From positions 19,085 through 83,084 of the forward strand of contig JAYMTL010000090.1 in assembly GCA_036897445.1 (NCBI GenBank): DNA of 64,000 bases, in the 5' to 3' direction. Source of the DNA: Pelargonium tetragonum. Lineage: Eukaryota; Streptophyta; Magnoliopsida; Geraniales; Geraniaceae. A model generated the notes under the pieces. It ran no database searches. It was given only the letters and a program-made list of their open reading frames with translations, and was not told the DNA's origin. Made by a program: the position numbers and the translations under genes. This document shows, one piece after another, positions 13,439-27,390 of the stretch. How positions within the stretch are numbered: position 1 is the stretch's first letter; every line of letters starts with the position of its first letter.

Positions 13439-16400
13439 CCTATCCGAGTAGTAAGAACAAGCTTTTGAGTCTTTTTTACGACTTAGGATCAGGACCACCT
13501 TCTTAATGTAGCATTCGTGTAATATATTCTTACTACAATTTGATTACGGATATTCTGTATACCTTCTATTTGGACATATTTCATAGACTAGACCTTATTT
13601 AAACTTATAGACCCGTTCGAGTAAACTGATTCTAAGGCCTTTAGCCTAGACTGCTTAGTATCCCTTTACTTTCCGATTTTCTTTGTTTTACTTCGGTTTT
13701 CGTGGGTCTGCTAATATCTAAATCCCATAAAAATTGCATTTACTTTTTAAGAGTTCTCTCATAATATCAAAAGGGAGTATACTCAGTCAGATATGAAAGC
13801 TTTTTTTTCCAGTTTCGCCTAGCTTCCGTGAAGTAAGGTTTAAAAACCGTTATAAGGGGGCTGCCCGAGTAGGTGAGTATTTTCTAAAAATTATTCAGGA
13901 AAAATATATATCAAATCTCAGGAAATCCCCTCTTATAGTGCAACCAAGGCCCTTGTATATCTTGTAAAAGCAAACCTAATTAAACTTAATATGTTATTAA
14001 CTTTTTCTACAACAGTCCTTTGTAGATTTCTCCGAGCCAGCGCTTCTTTCTACTTAAAGTCTAGGGGAATTCCAGATAAATTATAAAGATAGGAAGCCTC
14101 CTTGCCGGACCTCATTAAAAAGAGGATCCTTGTAGTTTTTACCTTATATAAAGCTTAACAGGTATGAATTCAACTTAACGAAGAACCCTTTTGTCAGGCA
14201 TGAGAAAACTTGTGCTACACCCAGTAAAGACTCCCAGGTTAAAGGAATGCTCAAAATAATAGGAGTACTCCGAGTTTATTAGGTTAGGTTTAAAACTCAT
14301 ATGAAAAGAGCTATGCACTGAGTCAACTATCAAAGTTATATATTCCTCTAAAATTAAGCACTCTCGTGTATTGAAGGAATTCTTAGTAATAGAAAAAGAA
14401 TAAGTAGTTCCAGAGGAGCACCCCAAACTTTATTTACAAAGATGTCATTATATGAGTTTTTAGTAAATTTGAATTATAGAACTCCTTGAAGATCAAAGGA
14501 AAAGAGGAGTTGAAACCTGACGAATAGACCCCTATTCATTCAGTATGCCTGTTACGTTTTACAAGAGAGATTTTTGGGGAGTTTAAAATGAGTATCCAGG
14601 CAAAAGAGCGTAGTTCATACGCCTAATTATAGGATACTTTGGCAGGGTGCTGCTATAAAAAGGAAACGAGACTAGACCACTTCCGTACGTTATGCCTTAG
14701 ACGGCAAAAGAAGTCAAAGTCCCCTTGCAAAACTTTTTTGAAAAGGAACACCCTTCTTTTTATAGAAAATTTTTTGTCTACCTTGTGTTTCTAGAAGAGA
14801 CTTCCTGTTTAAGGTAAACCCATAGCCTGTTATAAAGTAATTCATTGAAATCTAGTTTTTCAACAAAGATAATAAAATCGCATACAAGTGCTTTTAATAT
14901 TGTGTGCTGTGTCATAGTTACGACGGAGCTCCCTCTCTTTATAACCTAGTACGTTCAATAAAAAGGCTAATAATTTCTTTTAAGACTTTATTCAAAGGAA
15001 ACCCCTAAGGCAGAATAAAACCTTGCAAGCTGTAGGACAAAAAAGGGTCATACCTAGAACGAATCCCTATTAGTTTTGACTTTTAAACTAAACGAATTCC
15101 CTGCGGCTTATATTTCTTTCTGCATTTACCTGTTAGAACATTCGACTTATTTTAACAAGAATATCCTTTTTCGGATAAGCTGTTACTAGGACCCCTTAAA
15201 GTTTTCGAGATATAAAGAAACCTGAGTTTAGTTCATAAGGGGTACCCTACAAGATATTCTTTAATGAATATAATTATTTTCCGAGCTAACAAGTGTAAGA
15301 GCACCCCCACTTTATTTAAGTATGGGCTTTCCATTGAGAGCAGTTCAGATCTTAAGTAACTAGTAAATAATAAGAAGTTGCTGCTTATACTGCAAAGAAG
15401 CTTATGCTAGAAGTTAACCTTTTACAAAGTTAGGGTAGTGCTATGAACCGAATGAGGCTTTATTTAATGCGTATCTTATTTAGAACAAAAATAGACTTAG
15501 GGGTATACTAAAGACTAACACGAGTTTATTTTATTATGCTTTTAACACATAGACACTCATAAAAAAGGCAAGCCCATTAATTCAGAGGGCTAGGTGTTGT
15601 CCGGGGACACTGTAAAAGGAATCCTTAATAGCACAAAAAGGATAGATTCGAAACCCTTAAGGAAAAATTTTTTATTTTCGCAAAGATTTTAGTATCTGCT
15701 TCTTGGGTAGCTTAGTGTAGTCTACCCATAGTTTTTCATTTTAAAATTAGACGGATAGGTGCGGTTAAGGTAAGGTTGTCCTCAAGCTAAGTAAGCTTTA
15801 GTACTATATTAATTACAGGGCAAGTAAAGCCTTTTCGAGTACCCGGTTCGGGGTTCGTTCCTCTTAGTTAATATAAGTAAATAAGAATTCTAATCCCCTT
15901 TTCTAGGAATAAAGCAAGTTTAAGTGTTGTAAGATTTAGATTTATTATGGGTAACTCTGTTAAACTAAGCAAAAACTTAAACCTTTTGGCACTTCAAGAG
16001 GCACCTATAAACCTATATAACAAAGATTTTTCGACTCCTTAAAAAAGCAAAGAGATAAAAGTGAAAAGGGCTTCCCTTTCTATCACGATTAGCTTTTCAA
16101 TGAGGGCCTTTTAACTTTTACTGATATTATCAGTCAGTCCCCGACTAATAGATTAAAAGGAGTGTCCTATACGTGTTGTATCCTTTTCTTCAAGGTAAGG
16201 GTAGAACAAGTGAGTAAATACACAAGGTTCTCTATAAGGTCTAACTCAAAATCAGATGAGTAACATTTTGTTAGGGTAAGCTATAGTACTATTTCTAACA
16301 TGGGCTATGACGATTTTTGCAGCTTACCTTACTAAAACTTTTTGGTCAAAGGGTTATCTAGTAAGGAGGTACCTAAATTTCTTTTTATACTACTCTATGG

Positions 16401-17212
16401 CGTTGATATTCTATAGTTAATGTATACCTCTTCTGAGAGAAGTACTTGAATCCAATGCCGGATAAAAAATATCTATAAATGAAATCCGGGGGTACTGCTA
16501 GACCCGGGTTTATTACTAAAGGGGAACCCTGGCAGAGTAAGTCCGGGTAGCTTCGATTAAAGAATATCCGCCTTACTCGGAATAAAAAAGGGTGTCTTTT
16601 ATATAATACCTGACTTTGTAAAGCGCGTAAATTTACGAGGGATGTGTAGCGACTAAAGATGCCTTAATAAGTATTCTTGGACTTGACAGTTTGATATTAA
16701 GTAATAAAAAGTTGCGTGTAAAAGTGTTCCAACAAGTCTAAGCGCTAAAGTAAGCCCCTATAAATTTCTCATTCAGTCTGCACCTTATAAAAAACCAAAT
16801 AAGAAAGGGCACTAGCCAAGAGATATTCCTTTAATCTTTAATTCTGGTACTTCATTAATGCGACATAATTTTATAAAAACAAAGGGTGCGGAAAATCTTA
16901 GCCTAGCTGTGAACCTTTCTCACTGGAGAACTCTGTCTAAAAAGTAACTCGACCGGACATCACAGATTCGAAAAGAAATACGAATTACTAAAATTCATGG
17001 ACAAAAGAAAAAAAGACTAGAGTAAAAAAATACACCAACCAATATTTCGAAAGTTCACAAGGAATCTCTAGTTATAATTTTCTGGTTTACGCGAATTCCT
17101 CGGGGCTCTCTTTTGCATTAAACTTAAGCAGAATTACTTCCTTTAATTAATATAAAAAAACCTACTAATTAGAATCTTTATCCGTTCTTAAGTTTTATAA
17201 GTATTTAACTTA

Positions 17213-17247
17213 ATCCGGGGTCAATAGAGTCTTTTTTTGCCCCGGAT
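17213..17247. other. 8-bp GC-rich hairpin
   Basis: ATCCGGGG (17213-17220) pairs perfectly with CCCCGGAT (17240-17247) across a 19-base loop that contains a run of seven T. Part of the element, GGTCAATAGAGTC (17219-17231), recurs at 28-40, where a T-rich stretch followed by GCCCC lies on the other side. The two sites may be rearranged copies of one short element. Confidence 0.5.
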
Positions 17248-20200
17248 ACCGTAGGAAAGCTTTAGCATAACGGCAGTTTTTATCTTACCGAAGGGGAGGT
17301 TCACGGAGTCGCATCTTAGCGGGCTACTTTACATTCGACAAAGCAAAATCTAACTGAAGGGGCGTGCACGAGTTCCAATAGTTTTTTGTAGATAACGATA
17401 GCTGAATTCCTTTATTTACAAGAAATTTGTAAGATTAATATAGAATTTGCTTATTCGATACGACACGTCAATTTCAAAAAAGAGTTTTTTAGGATCTATT
17501 ATTAACTTACTAGAAGAATCCGTTATCCCTAGTTATGATATTAATGATCCTTGTCTTTCTAAATCCCTTACTGAGACCTAGTAAAAGCGTTGGAAATTAG
17601 ACATCAACTGGAGGCCCTATAATTTTCTGTTAGAACTTCTTTGGAATGCGCCGGTATCTTTAGGTTCAAAGCCGACCTGCTAGCAATTTGCAATAGGTCT
17701 CTCAAAATTCTACGCGCAGAAGAATTTAGGCTTTTTACTTGTCAAAGCTAACAGGGAGAGGTACCCCTTACTAAGAGAGTCTACTTTTATACTGCTAGTA
17801 GCCCCGATGATTACAAAAAAAGAAAGTGAGCTCTGCTTGTAGGAATACAGACCTAGTAGGGGCATTCAGGACTCTATTAAACTAAAGGCATCAAAATTTC
17901 ATAGCAAAAACAGTACTTCTAGTTGATCCGAAAAGGGACGTTGATGTTACAAGATCCCAGGTATAAAATCTTAGGGAATTACTACTACATTGTATAACTT
18001 AACTAATGAAGGGGAACTCCATTTTTACAAGGGGCAAACTTTATTTAATAAAGCCGTCTACACAGAAATTTCTCATATAAATTCAAGACACGGGCTCTAT
18101 ATATTTGGAATAAAACCCCGGTAGTTTCTTAAAGTGACCGCACTCCTGCCCTATGACGCTGGTAAATACCTCATTTCGTTGTTAAAAAACTTAATATAAC
18201 TCAATACCAATTCAATTCAAAATAACTTAGACTACTAAAGAACTCTTTCCTATTTTATGAGCTGCCCTTTTCCTAGAGTATTAAAAGACCTCCCTCTTTC
18301 TGCCCTTATACTTTAAATTCCCCAAGGGATTTGGATTTTTAGTTAGCGCTTTATCTTTATACAAATAAGATTACTATATGGAATACTTATTAGGAACATA
18401 AGACTAAAAGTTCTTTTGGAGTAACTTATCCTAATCAACAAAAGCTCAGGTCGATCCAAAGTGTGTATATTCTTTTTTCTCAAACGGGTATTAAATCCAC
18501 AGTAAAAGCCCTTTTTTATCTGATTAAGCAACCCAATTAGACTCGGTAATCCTACTACGTTTACTCTTAGGTTTCCCTTTAGTGAATTTACACGAGAAGT
18601 TAGCACACGAGGTCTAAATCTTTTATAAATATCCCTGACTTTATCAGTACCGAATCCCTTATTATTTTGGAACGGGTGTGCCCTTTCAAGACTTTCCCTA
18701 CAAGGAAATTCTAGACATCCAAAGTTCATTTTTCTTTCTTATCTGCGAATTCCTCATTTCATCTGAAATGTTTTCAATTTCAAGTCAAGCGCGAGTTACT
18801 CTCTCCTTTTGAAGAAACTTCACAAAAAGAAGGTAGGCTTCCATACGAAGTCTTGCTTTTGGTTCCCCATCGGAATTTCCTAGTTTTAGTTAGTATAACT
18901 TCTATTTTGGATTTGAATTCTATATGAAAAGTGTACCAGGAATTTTTTATAAATAAGGGATTGCCTTTTGTACTTACTAAATTCTAGGAGAAGTCCTAGC
19001 AATGTTATGCCTTAAACTTAAGGGTTTTCAAAAAAGGGAGGGTTTCGCTCTTTTACTTGTTATGATTCTGCGTTTCTTATATATAATTGCTGCTGTTTCT
19101 CCTATGTTTTTATACTCTTTCTTTAACCTACTTGTGATAAAGCTGGGTGTTAGCTATTAGTTTAATAAGCCGTTTAAGGCTCTAAAAATTTTTAGTAGGC
19201 AAAGGCGCTTATCTCAAGTATTTCTCTTAGGTAAGTTTACAAGAATAAGACACGTTCTAAAAACCCGGGAAAGTATACCACTAAGACCCCTCTTTTCTCT
19301 GAGCGGGAACCTTTTATATACCCACACTTCCTTACAAAGCAAAAAAAGAAGTCAAACTCTATATAGCAACGCTCGGGACTTTATTCTCTTTTTTTTATTT
19401 AATTAAAAATTTATTTGACTGAATATAACCCTATTAGAATAGGTATAGAGTAGCATATGAACAACAACAAGAATTATATAACTATATAAGGAATAACCAA
19501 TTGTGCAACCCCTTAAGTTTCTTTTACAAAGTATATATATATAAGCCCGAGCTTTAGTTTGGTATTTTTCCTCTCAACCCCCTAATCAGAAGTAAGGATA
19601 AAGCAGGAGGTATTTCCTAAAAAAATTATTAGGCCCGATTGACTCGAGCTACTGCCCCATATAGAAAACCCTAGGAACTCTCCGGTAAGATTATGCAGAA
19701 TATGGAGACTAAAATCCAAGCTAAAAATTGAGTTATCCTTCTAGCTGATTGAAGTCTCGGAAGTTTCCTCTAGCAGAGATTTTTGCTACAAAACTAAATA
19801 TTTACCCCAGTAGCTTTAGTTTAACGACAAAAACTTATAAGGAACTCCAAAAGATCCAAGGTCAAGGCTTTTTGCTGCTATAATAAAACTTAGTAAATTA
19901 AGATTGGTTTAGGTTAAATACTATCCTAGGAAGATTTTTTTAATCTCCTATGAGTTTTTCCATTTCCATAAAGTGAGATTGAAAGGATTCGATTGGTACA
20001 TCTGGGCTGGGTATTCTAGTATACATTAAAAAGAAGGTATCGTCTATAGGTTTACAGGGCTTTTTCTATAACGGGTATCCACCCTCATAAGAAGGAGAAA
20101 TTTCTGAGTCAATAATTACTAAACTCGATAGCCAGGAAACGCAGTTTCTTTTTAATGCTTCCAAGGTTTTACAAGAGGACACATATACCTGACCCGAGAA

Positions 20201-20520
20201 TAAATCAGGGTTAACCTATTTAATTATTAAAACAAGTGTAAAGAGGGGCACCTAGGAATTTCGCTAGATAGCGTACCCAAAATTTCGAGACAAAAGATCT
20301 TCCAAACACAGGAGAGGGCCCATACTAAAGCCCGATTAGATATTAGATACTGGTTGGGTTTATACGGTGAGTCAATTTTGGTAACAGATTCTTATAACTA
20401 ATTTACAACGAGAGGACCCTTTCGTAGCTCCTTAAGCAATTAATTACCCCTGTAACAAATTAAGTAAATGCTTGCGGGCAAACCCCTAGAAAACTAGTAA
20501 CTGCTTTTCCAAAATAGAGG

Positions 20521-20539
20521 AGCCCCTTTTAGGGGAGCT
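20521..20539. other. Hairpin with CCCCT/AGGGG stem
   Basis: CCCCT (20523-20527) and AGGGG (20531-20535) pair around a TTT loop. An outer AG/CT pairing extends the stem across a two-base bulge. No T-tract follows, so a terminator is not indicated. It fits the mini-palindrome class. Confidence 0.35.
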
Positions 20540-23500
20540 TAGATTCTTAGGATTCCCTAATGGGCAAAGAACTTACTATACTCTATATGTTTTTTCTAGT
20601 ATTACTTTCTTTATGTGCGGTTGGTAGTAGTGGATTAAATAGACTTTATATATTATGAATTCGAAAAAGCTTAAGTCAAAGCCTTTAAAGTTTTCGGGCC
20701 CTAAGTATGAAACTTATACACTGGATTCCCGGTTAATACTAAAAAAGAGTAGGTTTATGAAACTTATCCTCACATAGGAAATCCTAAATTCTCATTAAGG
20801 TTTCAAATGCCTCAAGTATACCCCCCTAACTTTTCTACCTCAAAACTCTTAATTAAATGAAAAAGGTTCTCCATATAGAAATAGAAAGATTACTTACATC
20901 CCCTTAGGCAAAGCTTTCGAAGGGCCGGCTCTCTTTATTTGTATATTTTATCCGTATTAGCTTTTAGGATTCAAAGTCAGAGTCCCCCGGTTTCCCTAAG
21001 GAGCACAGAGTATTCCGTGTAACAAGAGCCCTGGGTCCCTGTAAATTTCAGTCTATTTTGATACAAGATAAGATTAAGACCTTAGTCGTATACAAGTCGG
21101 GCACTGCTATGTTATTTTTAGGAAGAGTTCTTCTGGTCGCAAGTTAAGGGCCCGCCTTATTTAATGAATTATGGAAAGTCATATATAAACGCCGATGCTA
21201 CAAAAGTAGAAAATTTTTTGGTAATAAAATCTCTCGTACGGGTTACTTAACATACATAAAAAAAATTCTATGATATAAATTACAAATACGAGGTTAACAA
21301 AGGTAAAAAAACTCTGAGTATTGGCAATAGGATAACCCCGCAAACTACTTACAAGATATAAAGGGGGTTCTTCTCTGAATTGGAATGCTAAGCTTTTATT
21401 TACTCCAGACTTCGCTTTGACTTATATTGATACGATGCATGAGGAGTTTTTTTGTAGCTTATAATGAAGGGTATTTGTACTTTATCTTTTTTTTAGAATT
21501 ACCGAGCAACAAGTCAAGCCTTTTAGGAATATAGAGATAGAGCTTACAGCTGGGATTTTGCTGCCATAAGGCCCTAAGAAAGCATTGAGATATAATCTTA
21601 AGGCTTTTTAAGAGAGTTGGTACACTTTTAAAAAGGGGTATCTCAAGGCTATATACATTCTATGTGGTGAACTTAGAGCTGGTGCTTGAAATGTATAAAT
21701 AAATAAAATAGAACTAAAGCCCGCTCCTGCACTTTTAAAAAGAAAGTACTAAACCCTTTTGCTGGTCAGAGGTTATAAAACTGTATAAATAAGATAGAGG
21801 AGAAGTGCTCTTAATAAAGGAACTTAGAACTTTCGGAAAATCCCGGAACAGAATTAGAAAAAAGTTTGACTTTAATATAGAGATGGAGGGGCTGTCTATA
21901 ATGACCGAACTTGAATCAAGAGTTCTCACTCGAGGAGCCCCCGGACTATATCCCTATAAAAATTTTTCTTTGTTTTCTTTTTTCCAAAGAAGCTAGAGCC
22001 TAGTATATGCTATATGCACTTTTTGTAAGATAGCCTATTAAATTTTCTTTTAGCTTTTAGTATTTATTACTTAGTTTAGTAATGTAGAGAGGGGTTTAAC
22101 CTTTAATACTTTAGGAGCCCCTGAAAAAGGGTTAAGCATAAGCAAACAAGTTAGCTGGTAAAACATATAAATAAGGACTTAGGTGAGTGTAGTATACGAG
22201 GTGAAACTCTAGTTTTTTGTGAGGGAATTACTAACTAGGGGATAAAAAAGAGAGAAAGGGTGTTCCAAAGGCGCAGATTGCATATGATTGGAATAACAAG
22301 AGTCGCTCTAAACTTCAGAGGACTTTTGTAGGGCGGTAAGTCAAGAAGTTTAGTACAAATTAAAATTAGGTAACCCCTCGAATTTGTATAAATAAAAGTT
22401 ATTTAACCTCTAATTATATTATAGACAAGCTACGAGTTTTCAAAAGTGAAATGAGATTTAATAAATGAAGAATGCGACGCTCAAGAATGCTTAAGACTAA
22501 AATCCCGACTTAATTAAAACTTAAAAAGGTTATCTATAATAAAGGAATACATAATTATACGAATACTTACCAAGTACTACCTTTATAGGTTATCCCAGAA
22601 AGATTCTAATCAAGAGTTACTTAACTTCAAATTATAGTAATTCATAGGAAAAGGGCGATTAAAAAAACACGGGAACTCCCTTGCTTGAAAGACCCGGATC
22701 ATAAAAATAGGGATTTCCTTACGAATTATAGTACCGCCTAGAGACACATTCCCTTGAGGACTTAAAAAAGTATCTTGAATCTATGCTACGGGCTATATTA
22801 CCAAAATAAAGTTCTTTTATGTTATGCAGGAATTGTTGAAGCTTAATAACTCCGGATAGTGAATGGAAAAAATGGCTTAGTAAACTAAAATTACTAAAAC
22901 TTTATTTAGTACCTGGTACTCATATAACAGGGAAAACCGCCCCTCAAGGAAGGCCCCGGCGAAACTCTCTTAACTGAGGTACAAAGCTGCACAGGCCTAT
23001 AAAGAAAAGATAGAGCTCCGGCGTGTGGGTCTTCCTAAGAATAGCACAGAAATTCAAGTAACTCTATCTTTTTGTATTATAAAGAATGACGTAAATAAAA
23101 GTAAAAGAAATCAGGTCTTTTGGTTTACCATACCCCTTATAATCTTATAAGATATCCATTAGTACTTTGTTTCTAAACTCATTAGTGAAAGCGCATATCT
23201 CTTTTTTTTTTACTAAGGCTGCGGCGGGTATTTATGTATGGAAAAGCATAACCTGTGGCAACAGGCTTGTCTAAGTTAGTAACTGCTCAACATGCTCCAG
23301 ACAAACTCTTTTTTTACCTCCTATATGTAAGTGTCTACTGCAATTATAGCATAAAATTCTTCCTTCTAAAAAGATTTTGCTACTACACGTTGCAAGTAAC
23401 TTCTATAAAATTGCTAATTCTGAAAGGAGAGGCCTGTACTTAACTCCAGTAAGTACTATAAAAATTTCGTTTTCGAGATAACTCCAAGGCGGGCATCCTA

Positions 23501-24965
23501 CACTCAGCTACGCCCTATCCGGCCGGAGATTAACACAAAGCTTTAATCTAAAAAATAAAGATTACCTTTGGGCAATAGACGCACCCCCTTTTTTGACTTT
23601 TTCAGAGACTCAAGTCCTTCTCTTCAACTAGAAAATCCTGTCACAAGGGTCGGGTTTAGTGTCAATCTTTTTTTATAGGTTTCTCTATTCAAATTAAATA
23701 TTAAAGACTCGGGGTTATTGGCTAATATGTATGCTGGGCAAGAGTTAAAACTTACATTATACTTGTTATACTAAGGGTGCCAAAACCTCTTTAGTCACCC
23801 CCTGGCATATTCAAGAAAGTCCTTGATATTAATTGGAAACTTGAAACAGGCAAACTCTTTTCCTTTATAGCGACTTGGGGTTTCGAGAGCTTTTATTGGA
23901 TTGAGTCCTTTTGTCAATTTTTATGTATTTTTAGAGGACTGCTTTCCTTATTCGGAGGGCTCCCTTCTTAGAGGAAAACAGATGTAGAATCAGAGGGAGG
24001 CTTGAAAGAAAAAAGAATTTCATTTATACACTATAAGAGTCAACTTTATAGAATTTATAGAAGAAGCAAATATGTGTCCGGATCTATAGCAGTGTAAAGA
24101 CTCATTAACAGGGGACCCTTTTTCAAAAGAAATCCTACGTGGAGGATACTCAAACTCTCAAGTTCTAAATAAGGGGTTTTTCCCGTGACCCCCTGTTTCC
24201 TATTATGAAAGTATAGTTAGTTTTCTTCCAGATCCTTTAAAAAAGTCTTTCTTTCTCATGAATCTTTAGAGTCAAGTTTCCCTACCAATTTCATTTTGTT
24301 TTCTACTGTTTGAGTCTAAAAGAAGCCTCTCTTATTATGCCTTACTGCACGAAAGGAATTCTAAAACAAGGAGGGCTCCTAAGGTCTTTTTTAGTAGGGG
24401 AGTCCCCTCTAATTAGTATTACCAGCTTTCATTGAAGGCAAAACAGCATAAAGAAAGAACTTAGTTAGATAGACTGAATTTGAAATCAACCCCTAATTAT
24501 AGATGTTTCTCTAGGCTTCTTGTAAGTGAAATAGGGTACTTGGTAGGTGCCCTTTGAGCTTATTGCAACGAGGGGTTACATCATTAGTAATTTGAGGATT
24601 TGTCAAAAGGTTCTAATCGAGTTATCTTAGCAAAGAGTGATCAACTAAATGACTTATGACTTATATAGAATAAATCCAGCCTCTTCCCCGCCTCTGGAAA
24701 GCCCCCTCCTTTCTAAAAGACCCGCCAAACAAGGATTCGTAAGACAGGTATAATTGTAGCCTATTCAAGATACAGAAGAAGAGCAATGGGTCATAGAATT
24801 GGTAGGGCGCTTCTTAAATGGGTTTCCGTCAATTTCGGATATAGAGAAGTTTAGGAGAGTCTAATAAAATTGAGTGAGTAAATACAAAAAAGGGTCCAGG
24901 GAATGCCTCTGTATTGCTTACCGAATTCGGGTACAAGTAAGAGAAAGCTTTAACATCTTTGCTCT

Positions 24966-25045
24966 ACCTAAAGCCACCTTAACCAAGTGGCAAAGCACTC
25001 CCTTTTTAAGAAAGATATGCGAAGGTTCGAGCCCAACCCCAAAAA
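24966..25045 (+). other. tRNA-Lys(UUU)-like element, degenerate
   Basis: Three arms appear in tRNA order. GCCAC (24973-24977) and GTGGC (24987-24991) form a D-arm-like hairpin with a nine-base loop. CTCCC (24998-25002) and GAAAG (25010-25014) flank the seven-base loop TTTTTAA, placing TTT as anticodon. GAAGG (25021-25025) and CCAAC (25033-25037) flank the T-loop TTCGAGC. The anticodon stem has two C-A mismatches and the T-stem two A-A mismatches. The C-A pairs would become U-A if the transcript underwent C-to-U editing. No matching acceptor stem is visible. It is either a decayed tRNA or a strongly divergent one. Confidence 0.35.
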
Positions 25046-27390
25046 TTTCATTATAACTAGGTAAAATCCATCTATAACTTTATAAGTAAGCATTGAGTGA
25101 AATCGAAAAATGTTAAAACGGACTTTACCTTTTGCTGATTGTTTGGGTACTCATGAAAAGTCGCATCTGCACAAAAAAGTTTTGGGTCTCTACTAAACCA
25201 AAAAGAGGGAAGCTTTCTCAATCTCCACTATAACTACTTTTAGAACGGAAAACTTGTTTGGAATATCACATACTGGACAAAACACACCTCACCCTAAACA
25301 CCGAAATTTTGAGAGATTCTTCTAATCTAAAAAGTTGAGTAGCTCAAATCTTCCTTAGCAATTGTCTTGTCCAGTCCCCTTATTTTCTGGATTTCTCTTC
25401 CTTTTGAAAGGGATATAGCGTAAAATATAGACTTCCTTATGACGTATTCCTCTAGTTAAGCTAATCCCTAAACCTTACTTAAAGGCTTAATATCATACCT
25501 TTTAATAAGTAAAAGACTTTTAAACAAAAAGACTCCGGACAACAAATCCAGATTAATTACAAGACTACCAAAACCCAATGACATTGATGCTTAAAAGACA
25601 CAAACCAACGGAACTTTCTTTTATTTGAACTTTGCTATATAGAGAAACAGGACACCTTCCTGGTAGAGTTACATCCATCAATTAATTAAAAGCTTGCTTG
25701 AACCGATGAGACCTGTTAATGGGTATGTATTATCATATAACTTTACATCTTCTTTTTAACTTAACTAAGGTGTTTTTTTATCTTATACGGGGTGTCCATA
25801 TAATATACACAAGTTCAGTGTTCCCCTAACTATCTCAAGGGTGTGAGTTAGAACCATAAAAACAAGTTTCTTCAGGAGCACCCCTTTTTAATTGCGTATT
25901 CGTGCAAGCTAGAATAGGCGGAAATTTATTGCACTATGAATTTGACTTTACTTTAAACTCCCCTTTAGGCTCTGTTAAGAGCAAGGTCTCCTGATCTAGG
26001 TCTAGTAATACCCACTGTGCGAGATTAAAAACCCTTTGCTCTATAATGAATATACGAGCCCTTTTACTATAAAAGCAAAACTGAGAGGATAATATGAGAT
26101 TCATATACGATATTCTAAACAAGGTAAACGGGAAATAGAATAATTAAATTAAAGGAGATCTCTTCGAATGCAGAGCACCGCGCTTCAATTTGAGGCTTTT
26201 AGGATAAATAAAATAAAAAAGATTTTAGTAAGTCGGCCTAGCAAAATCGGGTCTAAAGGGAGAGCTACACCATTAACTTGTTTTACAAACTTCTTGTACT
26301 CTATAGTAACACTAAGGGCATACAGGTCCTTTTTTTTTTAGTAATTTCTTAATTTAGTTTTTCCCTATTAAACTATTTACTAATAAGTCTATCAGACCGA
26401 ATTCCATTCTTGAAAATATGAAGTATCCCATTTAGGCTCTAACCTCTTCTCGAAAAACCCGCATAAGTCTTGGTTTTAACACATGAAAAAGAAAGGGTAT
26501 TGGAATATTCTTAGTTTCACTCAAGCAACCTGGGTATTGAACTACTCTGGAGGGGCTTTTTAGGAGTCCGGTATATCGAATGCTTACTAGTTTTTATAAG
26601 GTACCCCTATGATAAAAGTCAATTTTAACAACAGGATTGGAAGCTATCTTTACTAGACTAGAACCTACTGGCATTTCTATTTATCTGAAAAAAGCTTTTA
26701 TTTAAGATAAACTTTTTAATCTGATACTTCCAGTTAGAGTCTATATATTATTAAAATTCTTTCTTCTCGTACGCTTTTTTTAAGATTTACTTCGCCAGCT
26801 ATCTTTTGCACTTGTCGCACATACAGCTAGCCAAAGGCTTCTTGTAAGAAGTAGGTCTAAGTCTCTTTTTAGAGAGTTTCTTAAAAAGCTTTTTACAGTA
26901 TAGTAAGCAAATTTCAAAGTATAATACTTCTAAGGCCCCTCCCGGATAAGGGGGTCCGTTCAAACCAGGAATTGTGAAATAGTATAAAAAGAAAGGGTAG
27001 TCTTTCCTAAGCCTAAGTTTATGCTTTCTTTAGTGCCCAGACTAAGTAAATAAAGAAGCTTAAAACCCGGGGATTCTTTGACTTGTAAAAAACTTGAGAG
27101 ATTTAACAAATTTTATAATTTAGCTGACTTGTAAAAGCAATATGCAAGTTTCTAAAAACCAAGGTATTCCTTAATTATTTCTAGGGCTTTCCTATCCTTG
27201 TTCTTGGTAGAGGGTCAATTCCAGGTGATTTTGCATTTAGTCTTTCGGATTTATTCTATGTTATCCAGAGTCAAGTCTTTTGTTGAAAGAGGTAGTTTTC
27301 TATTCTACTTATTGTTAGTTAGTAATGAAATAGATAGTACTATATAGGTAATATGAGATCTAGGAGTCTTATGAGTGTTAGTATTAAAGG
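25046..27390. other. Non-coding background
   Basis: No gene seen. Only short ORFs without motifs occur. A hairpin with paired CCCCT/AGGGG at 26934-26957 is the only structure I would mark. The usual GC mini-palindromes continue. Confidence 0.55.
26934..26957. other. GC hairpin CCCCT/AGGGG
   Basis: CCCCT (26936-26940) pairs with AGGGG (26949-26953) over an eight-base loop. GG (26934-26935) can add two pairs with CC (26956-26957) across a two-base bulge. The stem is the same as at 20521-20539. Confidence 0.35.

Larger units (their letters stand above)
11700..24950. other. Non-coding background
   Basis: No gene seen. The longest ORF of the window, 128 codons on the minus strand at 18343-18729, is rich in Lys and Arg, has no recognisable motif and is no longer than chance predicts. 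The interval contains a 17-base palindrome at 11877-11893, a 26-base inverted repeat at 13413-13438, GC-stem hairpins at 17213-17247 and 20521-20539, and many GGG-n-CCC motifs. A sarcin-ricin-like word at 20408-20418 was examined and rejected as rRNA. Confidence 0.55.

Noticed and set aside
18343-18729. 128-codon ORF on the minus strand, longest in the window
   Set aside because: No recognisable motif. Length matches the chance maximum for 64 kb at this composition, and no conserved neighbour or family copy supports it.
20324-20352. GATTAGATA...CTGG similar to SSU rRNA GATTAGATACCCTGG
   Set aside because: The match is split by an insertion and has no SSU context on either side.
20408-20418. 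ACGAGAGGACC, the core of the LSU rRNA sarcin-ricin loop
   Set aside because: The bases just before it differ from the universal AGT, the flanks do not form the expected stem, and no other LSU helices are near it.
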